Source: an uncultured Lachnospiraceae bacterium (GTDB lineage: Bacteria; Bacillota; Clostridia; Lachnospirales; Lachnospiraceae). From it: DNA of 64,000 bases. The position numbers and the translations under genes are program-made. The stretch is from positions 39,422 through 103,421 of the forward strand of contig CACYPS010000010.1 in the NCBI GenBank assembly GCA_902776305.1, given 5' to 3'. Shown piece after piece: positions 9,102-17,829 of the stretch (its first letter is position 1; every line of letters starts with the position of its first letter). The notes below the pieces were generated by a model. The model did not search any database and was not told the origin of the DNA. It saw nothing but the letters and a program-made list of their open reading frames with translations.

Positions 9102-9172
9102 TGAGAATGACCGTATCCGGGCCGGTGCCTGTTGGAGCATAAGACGACTCGAATCTTTTAATCTCTGACGCA

Positions 9173-9192
9173 GGATTCGCGTGACGCGAGTC
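9173..9192 (+). other. Stem-loop in the permease-ATPase spacer
   Basis: GATTCGCG and CGCGAGTC pair (one G-T) around a 3-nt loop, in the 164-bp gap between the two exporter genes. No T-run follows. It may tune relative expression or be incidental; I see no other signal in the gap apart from the AAGGAG at 9249-9254. Confidence 0.3.
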
Positions 9193-9265
9193 TATGATGA
9201 ATGCGCAAAATGAAACTTGTCTCTGACATGGAATACAAGATTGAAAAGAAGGAGCACTTATATAG

Positions 9266-10624
9266 ATGAGTGAAACAGAAAAAGTCCTGGACGGGAACGT
9301 GAAAGAGCAGGAGAGCAGCGGCAAAAAAGTGGCTGCTCTTCAGGTCACGCATCTCTCCAAGATGTACAGACTATATGACAAGCCCTCAGACAGACTGAAA
9401 GAGGCACTGGGACTGTCCAGACAGAAGAGATACCGCGAGCTCTACGCCCTCAATGATGTGAGCTTTGTGGTCAATAAGGGCGAGACGGTCGGTATCATCG
9501 GAACGAACGGTTCCGGCAAATCGACTATTCTGAAGATCATAACGGGCGTTCTCTCACCTACTGCCGGTGACGTAAAAGTCAACGGCAGGATTTCTGCGCT
9601 TCTGGAGCTGGGTGCGGGATTCAACATGGAATATACAGGTATGGAAAATGTCTACCTGAACGGTACGATGATGGGATTTTCGAGGGAAGAGATCGAGAAG
9701 AGAGTACCGGAAATTCTTGCATTTGCGGATATAGGAGACTTTATCAACCAGCCCTGTAAGACATATTCGAGCGGTATGTTCGTCAGACTGGCCTTCGCGG
9801 TTGCCATCAACATTGACCCTGAGATACTGATCGTCGATGAGGCGCTCTCGGTAGGTGACGTATTCTTCCAGGCTAAGTGCTATCACAAGTTCGAGGAGTT
9901 CAAGAAGCAGGGCAAGACGATTCTCTTCGTAAGCCATGACCTTGGCAGCATCTCCAAGTACTGCGACAGAGTCATCCTGCTCAACAAGGGCGTCAAGATG
10001 GATGAGGGAAATCCCAAGGAGATCGTTGACCTCTACAAGAAGCTTCTTGTCCACATCGAGGACGGGGGAGAAGGCACTGAGGGTGAAAATGAGCAGGAAG
10101 CGCTCTCGCCCGAGGAACAGGAAAAGCGCGCCATGGAGACAGGCGGTCTCACGGGCGGGCTCCCGAAGAATCCAAATACGCTGGAATACGGTGAAGGTCA
10201 CGCGTCAATCGTTTATGTCGCGACTATGGATGCGGCGGGAAATGTCACGAGTTCCATCGAAAAGGGAACGGAATTCTCTATCCGCATGCGCGTGAAGTTC
10301 AATAAGGACGTGAGCGAACCGATTTTCGCATACACATTTAAGAACCTGCAGGGTACGGAAATTACCGGCACCAACACGATGTTCGAGGGGATACCCGTCG
10401 GACCGAGAAAAGCAGGAGATGACATCGTGATCACATTCCGACAGAAGATGGACCTGCAGGGAGGAGAATATCTGCTGTCCTTCGGATGTACCGGATATAT
10501 GGACGGAGATTTCAGGGTGTTCCACAGACTTTACGATATCCTGAACGTCACGTGTGTATCTCCGAAGAACACAGTCGGTTTCTATGATATGAATTCCCAG
10601 ATCACCACAAAGCTGCTTAATTAA
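9266..10624 (+). CDS. Polysaccharide ABC transporter ATPase with Wzt-type C-terminal domain
   Basis: The cytosolic ATPase of the exporter. Walker A is GTNGSGKST (79-87), the ABC signature is YSSGMFVRLAFA (from 167), and Walker B is ILIVDEALSVGD (Asp191, Glu192), followed by the switch region LFVSHDLGS. A charged linker (about 265-300) leads to a C-terminal beta-sandwich domain (about 305-452) like Wzt-C or Mig-14-type domains. In O-antigen Wzt proteins that domain recognises the capped end of the glycan. Length 452 agrees with Wzt rather than the short TagH/KpsT type. The start has AAGGAG at 9249-9254. A cap-recognition domain fits the neighbouring methyltransferase and kinase-like genes. Confidence 0.88.
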   Translation: MSETEKVLDGNVKEQESSGKKVAALQVTHLSKMYRLYDKPSDRLKEALGLSRQKRYRELYALNDVSFVVNKGETVGIIGTNGSGKSTILKIITGVLSPTAGDVKVNGRISALLELGAGFNMEYTGMENVYLNGTMMGFSREEIEKRVPEILAFADIGDFINQPCKTYSSGMFVRLAFAVAINIDPEILIVDEALSVGDVFFQAKCYHKFEEFKKQGKTILFVSHDLGSISKYCDRVILLNKGVKMDEGNPKEIVDLYKKLLVHIEDGGEGTEGENEQEALSPEEQEKRAMETGGLTGGLPKNPNTLEYGEGHASIVYVATMDAAGNVTSSIEKGTEFSIRMRVKFNKDVSEPIFAYTFKNLQGTEITGTNTMFEGIPVGPRKAGDDIVITFRQKMDLQGGEYLLSFGCTGYMDGDFRVFHRLYDILNVTCVSPKNTVGFYDMNSQITTKLLN

Positions 10625-10634
10625 CGGAGAGAGT

Positions 10635-11558
10635 ATGGAATACAGAGAGACAATCGGAAATGTCGTACTAAATACCGAGGATTATCCGGGACGTGATCTC
10701 TACTCGGACGGTGAGATAGAGGACGTCCTCCTTGACATTGCGAAAAATACGGATCCAAGGGATTTTGACAAGGTAGTCGAGGAGAGGGAGAGCTGGCCGG
10801 TCATGTATCATTTCTCCACGATCCGGACCAATATCATGAGCTGGATGCCGATCGACCGCAGTATGAAAGTCCTGGAGATCGGGTCCGGCTGCGGCGCGAT
10901 CACCGGCACGATCGCGGAGAAAGCCGGAAGCGTCACATGTGTGGAGCTGTCCAGAAAGAGAAGCCTCATCAATGCATGGCGCAACCGGGAGAAAGATAAC
11001 ATCGAGATCCGTCTCGGCAACTTCGAGGATGTTGAGAAGAAGCTCGAAACCGACTATGACATGATCACCCTGATCGGCGTCTTTGAGTACGCGCAGGGAT
11101 ATATATCATCCGGCACGCCCTACAGGGATTTCCTTGCCATCATACTCCGGCACCTTAAGCCGGGCGGACAGCTGGTCATAGCCATAGAGAACCGCCTGGG
11201 CATGAAATACTTTGCCGGCGCCACGGAAGATCACAGCGGAAAGTATTTCGAGGGAATCGAGGGCTACAGCGATACGAGCAGGGCGAGAACATTTTCAAAG
11301 CCTGAACTCGAAGCACTCCTTACGGAAGGCGGAATTTCCGACTTTACCTTCTACTACCCATATCCGGACTATAAGTTCCCGATGTCGATCTACTCGGACT
11401 ATTATCTTCCGAAGCGCGGTGAACTTCGCATGAACCTTGCCAATTTCGACAGGGAAAGGATGATTCTTTTCGATGAGACGCAGGCGTACGATTCACTTGT
11501 TGACAGCGGGCTCTTTCCGCTGTTCTCCAATTCATTTCTTGTCGTAGCGCGCCGATAG
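10635..11558 (+). CDS. Class I SAM-dependent methyltransferase
   Basis: 307 residues with a clear SAM-binding fold: motif I VLEIGSGCGAITG (about 78-90), acidic strand end VTCVELS, NIEIRLGNFED, DMITLIGVFEY, then LKPGGQLVIAIENRLGM. The latter and a downstream YYPYPDY segment resemble methyltransferases in surface-polysaccharide loci. It starts 10 nt after the exporter ATPase stop with GGAGAG close by, and is followed by a kinase-like/GT fusion. It could methylate the glycan, for example as a terminal cap read by the Wzt-type domain; the acceptor is not evident from sequence. Confidence 0.8.
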   Translation: MEYRETIGNVVLNTEDYPGRDLYSDGEIEDVLLDIAKNTDPRDFDKVVEERESWPVMYHFSTIRTNIMSWMPIDRSMKVLEIGSGCGAITGTIAEKAGSVTCVELSRKRSLINAWRNREKDNIEIRLGNFEDVEKKLETDYDMITLIGVFEYAQGYISSGTPYRDFLAIILRHLKPGGQLVIAIENRLGMKYFAGATEDHSGKYFEGIEGYSDTSRARTFSKPELEALLTEGGISDFTFYYPYPDYKFPMSIYSDYYLPKRGELRMNLANFDRERMILFDETQAYDSLVDSGLFPLFSNSFLVVARR

Positions 11559-11613
11559 ACCGGCAGGTGTACCCGAAAACTATTGCATCAGACTTTTGAT
11601 TTAGAGGAAGCCT

Positions 11614-14600
11614 ATGATTATTTTTACGAAATATTCAAATGACCGCCGTCCTGAACTCGCTATCCGCACGGATATCATCGAGGACGGAGGCGTAAAGTCT
11701 GTTATCAAGGCAGCTGCAGATCCCCGTGCATCAGCGCACATGAACGGTCTTATGGACAGCTATCAGGGACTCATGCGCATATTTGACAAGACGCGGTTCA
11801 TTCCGAACCGGTGCACTGCCGGTGAGGGATTCTGTTCCTTTGAGTTCCTTGAGGGAGAGATGCTCGAGGAACATATGGATATGCTTCTTGAGCGCCCGGA
11901 CGAACTGGTCGGAGCGCTTCGGGAATACTTCGATGAGCTGATCAAGGCCGCGGACACCGATTATGTAAAGACAGATGATTATGTCCGCGTTTTTGGGGAT
12001 ATCAACACATCGGGAACACGGGCCTTCTCTGTGGCCAATATTGATATGGTACTTAATAATGTGATTGTCAGGGACGGCTGGAACGTAATCGATTACGAGT
12101 GGACGTTCCATTTTCCCGTGCCCGTCAACTATATCATCTGGAGAGTATACCACTACTATGTGGACGTGAACATGAAACGGCAGTTCCTTCACGATTACAA
12201 CATCCTCCCGTCCTACGGGATCACGGAGAAGGATATTGCCGGATACGAGCAGATGGAGACGAACTTCCAGGCTTATGTTACGGGGGATAAGGTCGCACTG
12301 CGCGATTTATATCCTGTCATTTCCCCGGGTCACGTCGTGATCGGCGAGCTTCTCGAAGCATACAGCCAGAAAAATGAGAAGCGCACTGTCACGCTCTTCC
12401 CTGAAAAGGACGGAACTTTCACGCCTGATCACATGATCGTAACGTACTCTGCCCCGCAGGGTATCTACAAGCGGACGATTCGTCTCGGAGGATCTTCCAT
12501 GCTGCGAATCGACCCGACCGAGGCAGCCGTCATCGTTCACGTGAACAGCCTGACTGCCGACGGAGTGCCCCTCGACCTCTCGAAAGCGATCATAAACGGA
12601 AGACTTCTGGGTGACAACGACCTGATCTTCACGGAAGAGGATCCCTGGTTCATACTGACCGATATTCCGAAAGGATCGGAAAGCGTGGAGGTCGACATGA
12701 AGGTGCTTCCTCTCGATGAAGGCTACACAGCTGCATGGCAGAAAGTGTCGGCCGCGATGAAGGAGCAGGAGTCGGTGAACGCCGCTCTGAAAGACAGAAT
12801 CGAGGAACAGAAGACTCTGATGGCCGGTATGCGGCGTGCCGCGCGGCTTTCCCAGAATATAATCGATAACAGGAACCACGCCATCAATGAACTGGGCGAT
12901 ACCAAAGTTCTTCGCCTCTACCGCAAAGTCCGGGCAAGCAGAAAGCAGGATGACCCGATCGCACGATTCCGTCCGAAGATCACCAACGACGGGTCGGAGA
13001 TCCTCTACAATATCGATAATGTCACGGCACACGACAGCTACCTTCTGATTCACGGGTGGACTGTGGATACATTGTTCGGCAATGAGATCCTTCAGGTCGT
13101 GGACGCGGAAGGACATGAAGTAAAATGCAGCATTCTCCGCTCCTTCAGGGATGATGTCGCGGAGCAGCTCAAGTTCGATCCGGAGAGACGGCCGGGCTTT
13201 GAAATCCGGATCCGCTACAGCAGGATCGGAAGCCTGCCGCTCACGCTCAGAATCGAAGATCCGCGGGGATATCTCGAAGTGCCGGTAGAAGGCGTGGACG
13301 AGGCGGAAATCGAGCGCGGAAAACAGGGTGAGATCGTTTACGAAGCGACAGAAGGCCGCCCGATGGAGTATGACGACTACTCCAGAAGGGGAAGGGCAAG
13401 TCATGAGGAACTCCGCAGACAGCGCAAGAAGACATTCGCCTTCGAACCGCTCGTGAGTTTCTGTATGCAGGTCTACAACGTATCGAACAAGAACCTCAGA
13501 AAGATGATAGACTCCCTTCTGTCTCAGAGCTATCGGAAAGTGGAAATCTGCATCGCTGACGGCAGCACGAACGATGAGACAAAGAAATTCATTGAGGACA
13601 GTTACGGCACGGAAGCGAAACTGCGCTATGTCCGGCTCGAGGAAGACCCAGTCACTGCGTCCAACCTCGCGGAAGCGATGAAGATCGCATCCGGAGATGT
13701 GATCATTCCGGTCGACGCCAATGACATAGCGGATCCGCGGACAGCCTATGAAATAGTGAAATATATGAACCGTGAGGACGCGGACGCCGTCTACACGGAT
13801 GAGGACAGGGTAACCCCGGAGGGATTCTTCTACACTTCACCGAAGTTCAAACCGGACTACAGCCCGGATTATCTGAGAAGCAATAACTATATCGGCAGCT
13901 TCTTCGCGGTAAGGCGTGAGGTGCTTGAGAAAGCCGGTCTGCCGGATCTCAACTACGGCGACGCTTACATGTACGATTTCATTTTCCGCTGCTGTGAAAA
14001 TGCCCGCAAAGTAGCCCATGTACCGATCGCCCTCAGCCACAGACGGATCAATCCGGCGAGACTGCTCGAAAATCCCGACAGTATCGAAGCGGAATATATC
14101 TGTGAAATGCGCGCGATCGATGCGCACTTAAAGCGCGTCGGAATCGACGGCAGGAGCGAAAGAGGTCCGATAAGAGGCGGATATCACGTAAAGGCCAGGG
14201 TCTCGGGAAGACCTCTCGTATCGATCATCATCCCCAATAAGGACCACATGCTGACCCTTCGCAGAGCGATCGATTCGATCATGGGCAAGACCACTTACGG
14301 AAATTACGAGATCATTATCATCGAGAACGGCAGTACCGAGGAACAGACTTTCCTCTACTATGAGAGACTGGAACACAGGTACCCGAACGTCAGGGTCCTG
14401 ACATGGGATAAGCCGTTCAACTACTCCGCAATCAATAACTTCGGTGTGAAAGCGGCGAACGGAAGCTACCTTCTGTTCCTCAACAACGACGTCGAAGTGA
14501 TCACGCCGGATTGGATCGAGGAAATGCTCTCCATATGTCAGAGGGAGGATTGCGGAGCCTGCGGAGCAAGGCTGCTCTTCCCGGATAATACAATTCAGCA

Positions 14601-15081
14601 TGTCGGAGTAGTGGTAGGTATGGGAGGCGCCGCCGGCCATATGTTCAGCGGCGAGGAGGCATCATCTCCTCACAGCGACCCCAGATCCTGTCTGACTCAG
14701 AACCTGAGCGCCGCGACGGCCGCCTGCCTGATGGTGAAGAGAGAAGTATTTGAAGAAATCGGCGGATTTGATGAGGAATATACGGTCGCGTTCAACGATG
14801 TGGACCTGTGCCTTAAGGTGCGGGAGGCAGGCTATCTGGTGACGGTGAATGCATTTGCACAGCTCACCCACTATGAATCCCTGACACGCGGAAGTGACAA
14901 GGCAAGAGATGACAGCGAAAAGCATGAGAGATTCCTGAGGGAGTCCCGCAATATACGAGAGCGCTGGGAGAAGTATTTCAGAGACGGCGATCCGTATTTC
15001 AATCCGAATCTGGATGCAGCACGCGGAGATTTCGCGTTCGTCGGAGAGTATCCGAAGCTCGCAAATCAGGAAGAAGAATAG
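11614..15081 (+). CDS. Kinase-like / coiled-coil / two-domain GT2 fusion protein
   Basis: A 1155-residue fusion. Residues 1-250 are a second copy of the kinase-like domain at 6517: VANIDMVLNNVIV gives Asp144 and Asn149 (Asp+5), and VIDYEW gives Asp160. Residues about 375-430 are coiled coil. About 435-560 is a beta-rich domain (LIHGWTVD...RPGFEIRIRY) shared with the following GT genes. GT2 domain A starts near 610 (VSFCMQVYNVSNKNLRKMID), and domain B near 868 (VSIIIPNKDHMLTLRRAID) with LFLNNDVEV and FNDVDLC. In domain A the DHDD motif of the paralogues is replaced by VDANDIAD, so it may be impaired. The gene follows the methyltransferase after 55 bp. A role in capping or length control plus sugar transfer is inferred. 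Confidence 0.75.
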   Translation: MIIFTKYSNDRRPELAIRTDIIEDGGVKSVIKAAADPRASAHMNGLMDSYQGLMRIFDKTRFIPNRCTAGEGFCSFEFLEGEMLEEHMDMLLERPDELVGALREYFDELIKAADTDYVKTDDYVRVFGDINTSGTRAFSVANIDMVLNNVIVRDGWNVIDYEWTFHFPVPVNYIIWRVYHYYVDVNMKRQFLHDYNILPSYGITEKDIAGYEQMETNFQAYVTGDKVALRDLYPVISPGHVVIGELLEAYSQKNEKRTVTLFPEKDGTFTPDHMIVTYSAPQGIYKRTIRLGGSSMLRIDPTEAAVIVHVNSLTADGVPLDLSKAIINGRLLGDNDLIFTEEDPWFILTDIPKGSESVEVDMKVLPLDEGYTAAWQKVSAAMKEQESVNAALKDRIEEQKTLMAGMRRAARLSQNIIDNRNHAINELGDTKVLRLYRKVRASRKQDDPIARFRPKITNDGSEILYNIDNVTAHDSYLLIHGWTVDTLFGNEILQVVDAEGHEVKCSILRSFRDDVAEQLKFDPERRPGFEIRIRYSRIGSLPLTLRIEDPRGYLEVPVEGVDEAEIERGKQGEIVYEATEGRPMEYDDYSRRGRASHEELRRQRKKTFAFEPLVSFCMQVYNVSNKNLRKMIDSLLSQSYRKVEICIADGSTNDETKKFIEDSYGTEAKLRYVRLEEDPVTASNLAEAMKIASGDVIIPVDANDIADPRTAYEIVKYMNREDADAVYTDEDRVTPEGFFYTSPKFKPDYSPDYLRSNNYIGSFFAVRREVLEKAGLPDLNYGDAYMYDFIFRCCENARKVAHVPIALSHRRINPARLLENPDSIEAEYICEMRAIDAHLKRVGIDGRSERGPIRGGYHVKARVSGRPLVSIIIPNKDHMLTLRRAIDSIMGKTTYGNYEIIIIENGSTEEQTFLYYERLEHRYPNVRVLTWDKPFNYSAINNFGVKAANGSYLLFLNNDVEVITPDWIEEMLSICQREDCGACGARLLFPDNTIQHVGVVVGMGGAAGHMFSGEEASSPHSDPRSCLTQNLSAATAACLMVKREVFEEIGGFDEEYTVAFNDVDLCLKVREAGYLVTVNAFAQLTHYESLTRGSDKARDDSEKHERFLRESRNIRERWEKYFRDGDPYFNPNLDAARGDFAFVGEYPKLANQEEE

Positions 15082-15102
15082 GAATGGCAATCGGAGGACA
15101 CT

Positions 15103-17814
15103 ATGTCACAAGATTCGTTAGAATACAGAGAGCTGAAGAACAGCTATGACCTGCTCAAGAAACAGTATGATGAACTTGCTGCGGAAAACGCAGGCGGCAG
15201 AACGGTGAAGATCTACAGAAAGATCGGCGAGACCTATGACGAGGAACCGGCTCTTGAGATACCTGTAGGTCGTGACGGCGATATTGCCGTCGAACTCCCG
15301 CTCGGCGACGCAGCGGAAGTGCGTGTCGAACTTGGACATATGCCGGCTTATGTCCGCGTGGCGGGCATATCGACCGATCAGGGCGTTCTGACAACGGAAA
15401 GCATGAAGGGCACTTTTCAGTCCATCACCGGGAACATCTGCATATTCCCGAATATGGACCCGGATTTTGTCGTGAGTGAGTGGATGGCGGGATCCCGTGT
15501 GTTCTACTGCCGTCTGAACGTGCTGACGCTGTCCGCTGAGGTGGCTCCGCTCGTCGCGCAGGAAATCGGAAACCGCGATGAGGAAGTCAGCCATCTCCGC
15601 ATCGTGGACCGCCACAGAATGGAACTCCTGATTGAGCGCAGCGCGCTTCTGCGCGCGATTGCGGATCTCAAGGTCGTGCGCACATACAGACAGATGCGCC
15701 GTATGATGAAGAAGGACGATCCGTTCAGCCGCATACATCCCCGCCTCAAAAATGATACGGAGGGGATCTGCTATTACGTTGATGAGATCACTTACCACAA
15801 AGAGGTGTGCGTCCTGCGCGGCTGGGTATTTGACCGCGAATACCTGATCAGCGAGATAAAAATCCTGAACGCCAAAAAACAGCCGATCAACTGCAAGATC
15901 ATGCGCCAGATCCGCAATGACGTTGCGGACCAGTTCTGCCTGGACCCGAAGGATCGCCAGGGCTTCTCGATCTCGATCAATTATGAGGATATCCACGATC
16001 TGCCGCTGTTTTTGGAGATTCATGACCTTCGCGGTTTTGTACGCAGAAAGCTCAATTATGAGCCGGATGCGGAAAAACAGAAGATCGTGGAAGAGAACCG
16101 GAACAGCGCTTACATCGATTATAACGACTGGGCCATCGATCACAGAGCCACAAAAGATGAACTGGAGATTCAGAGAAGGAAACAGTTCCGCTATGAGCCG
16201 AAGTTCTCCGTGGTCGTGCCTCTTTATAAGACGCCCGAGAGATATCTTACGGAACTTGTTGACAGCATCAAGGCACAGACTTATACCAACTGGGAACTGA
16301 TCCTCTCGGACGGCAGCGGTGAGAACTCTCCGATAGACGGAATCCTTACGCAGCTGGAAGAGTCGGACAGCAGGATCAAAGTCGTCCGCAACAGGCAGCA
16401 GCTTCACATTTCGGAGAATACCAATGCCGCTCTCGAGGAAGTCACCGGCGATTACGTTGTATTCTGCGATCACGATGATATCTTATCGCCCGAAGCGTTC
16501 TTTGAAAATGTGCGCATAATCAACAAATATCCGGGCACGGAAATGATTTATTCGGATGAGGATAAGATCCTGGATGACTGGATGCTCACGGAACCGCATT
16601 TTAAACCGGACTTCAATCTTGACCTGCTGCTCACGAACAATTACATATGCCATCTGCTGGTCGTCAGCAGAAAGCTTCAGGAGAAAGTCGGCGGACTCGA
16701 CCCTGCATTCGACGGCGCGCAGGATTACGATTTTGTACTTCGTTGCGTGAGCGAGACAAAGAATATCAGACATATCCCGAGAGCACTCTACCACTGGCGC
16801 ATTTCAGCCACATCGACCGCGGAAAATCCTGAATCCAAGGAATACGCATTTTATTCGGGCAAACGCGCAGTGGAGGCTTACTACAAGCGGGCTGGAATTC
16901 CTGCCGAGGTGTCCATGACGGAAGCGGCAGGCTGGTACAAGACGACCTATCACTGGGACAGTGAACCGCTCGTATCGATCGTCATTCCGAATAAGGACCA
17001 TAAGGAAGACCTCGAAAGATGTATCAATTCGATAGAGGAGAAGAGTACTTACAGGAATTACGAGTACATTATTGTTGAAAACAACAGTGTTGATCCGCAG
17101 ACTTTCAGCTATTACGAGAAGCTGAAGAGCGATCTGCCGAATCTAAACGTTGTGACCTACAAGGATGCATTCAATTACTCGGCTATCAACAATTACGGCG
17201 TCAGTTTTGCGAGAGGAGAGTTCATCCTCTTCCTCAATAATGACACGGAAGTCATAAATCCCGATTTCATGAAGGAAATGCTCGGCTACTGTCTGCGAGA
17301 GGATGTCGGAGCATGCGGAGCCCGTCTGTACTATGAGGACGGTTCCCTGCAGCACGCAGGCGTCGTGGTCGGTCTCGGAGGGCTTGCGGGACACCCGTTC
17401 GCCAAAACAATCCATGATGATCACGGTTATATGAACCGGATCGCGTCGGCGCAGGATCTCTCAGCAGTCACAGCCGCCTGCATGATGATGAAGAAAACCG
17501 TGTTCAATCTGGTCGGCGGTTTCTACGAGGGGATGGCTGTCGCCTTTAACGATGTTGATCTGTGCATGAAGATCACCAAGGCCGGTTACCGTATCGTGTA
17601 TAATCCGGCAGTGGAGCTTTATCATTACGAGTCAAAGTCCCGCGGAAATGAGGATACCAAGGCCAAGGTGGCAAGATTTGAACAGGAAGTTGCGCTGTTC
17701 AGGGAACGCTGGCCGGAGATCCTGGAGAACGGAGATCCCTATTACAATCCGAACTTCACTTTACGACGCACCGGGTACGCGCTTCGCGAGAAGGACGAAC
17801 CTGCGCAGGGATGA
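15103..17814 (+). CDS. Two-domain family 2 glycosyltransferase with N-terminal coiled coil
   Basis: 903 residues. The N terminus has a short coiled coil (YRELKNSYDLLKKQYDELAA), a beta-rich segment, and a basic KVVRTYRQMRRMMKKDDPF region. A domain with VLRGWVFD and RQGFSISINYEDI follows (about 220-320). GT2 domain A begins near residue 368 (FSVVVPLYKTPERYLTELVD) with ILSDGSG, SENTNAAL and FCDHDDILSP. Domain B begins near 625 (VSIVIPNKDHKEDLERCI) with LFLNNDTEV and FNDVDLC. Both domains keep metal-binding acidic motifs, so two transferase activities are plausible. The gene sits 21 nt after the preceding fusion in a run of four related GT genes. Confidence 0.85.
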   Translation: MSQDSLEYRELKNSYDLLKKQYDELAAENAGGRTVKIYRKIGETYDEEPALEIPVGRDGDIAVELPLGDAAEVRVELGHMPAYVRVAGISTDQGVLTTESMKGTFQSITGNICIFPNMDPDFVVSEWMAGSRVFYCRLNVLTLSAEVAPLVAQEIGNRDEEVSHLRIVDRHRMELLIERSALLRAIADLKVVRTYRQMRRMMKKDDPFSRIHPRLKNDTEGICYYVDEITYHKEVCVLRGWVFDREYLISEIKILNAKKQPINCKIMRQIRNDVADQFCLDPKDRQGFSISINYEDIHDLPLFLEIHDLRGFVRRKLNYEPDAEKQKIVEENRNSAYIDYNDWAIDHRATKDELEIQRRKQFRYEPKFSVVVPLYKTPERYLTELVDSIKAQTYTNWELILSDGSGENSPIDGILTQLEESDSRIKVVRNRQQLHISENTNAALEEVTGDYVVFCDHDDILSPEAFFENVRIINKYPGTEMIYSDEDKILDDWMLTEPHFKPDFNLDLLLTNNYICHLLVVSRKLQEKVGGLDPAFDGAQDYDFVLRCVSETKNIRHIPRALYHWRISATSTAENPESKEYAFYSGKRAVEAYYKRAGIPAEVSMTEAAGWYKTTYHWDSEPLVSIVIPNKDHKEDLERCINSIEEKSTYRNYEYIIVENNSVDPQTFSYYEKLKSDLPNLNVVTYKDAFNYSAINNYGVSFARGEFILFLNNDTEVINPDFMKEMLGYCLREDVGACGARLYYEDGSLQHAGVVVGLGGLAGHPFAKTIHDDHGYMNRIASAQDLSAVTAACMMMKKTVFNLVGGFYEGMAVAFNDVDLCMKITKAGYRIVYNPAVELYHYESKSRGNEDTKAKVARFEQEVALFRERWPEILENGDPYYNPNFTLRRTGYALREKDEPAQG

Positions 17815-17829
17815 TAAGAAGGAGATATT

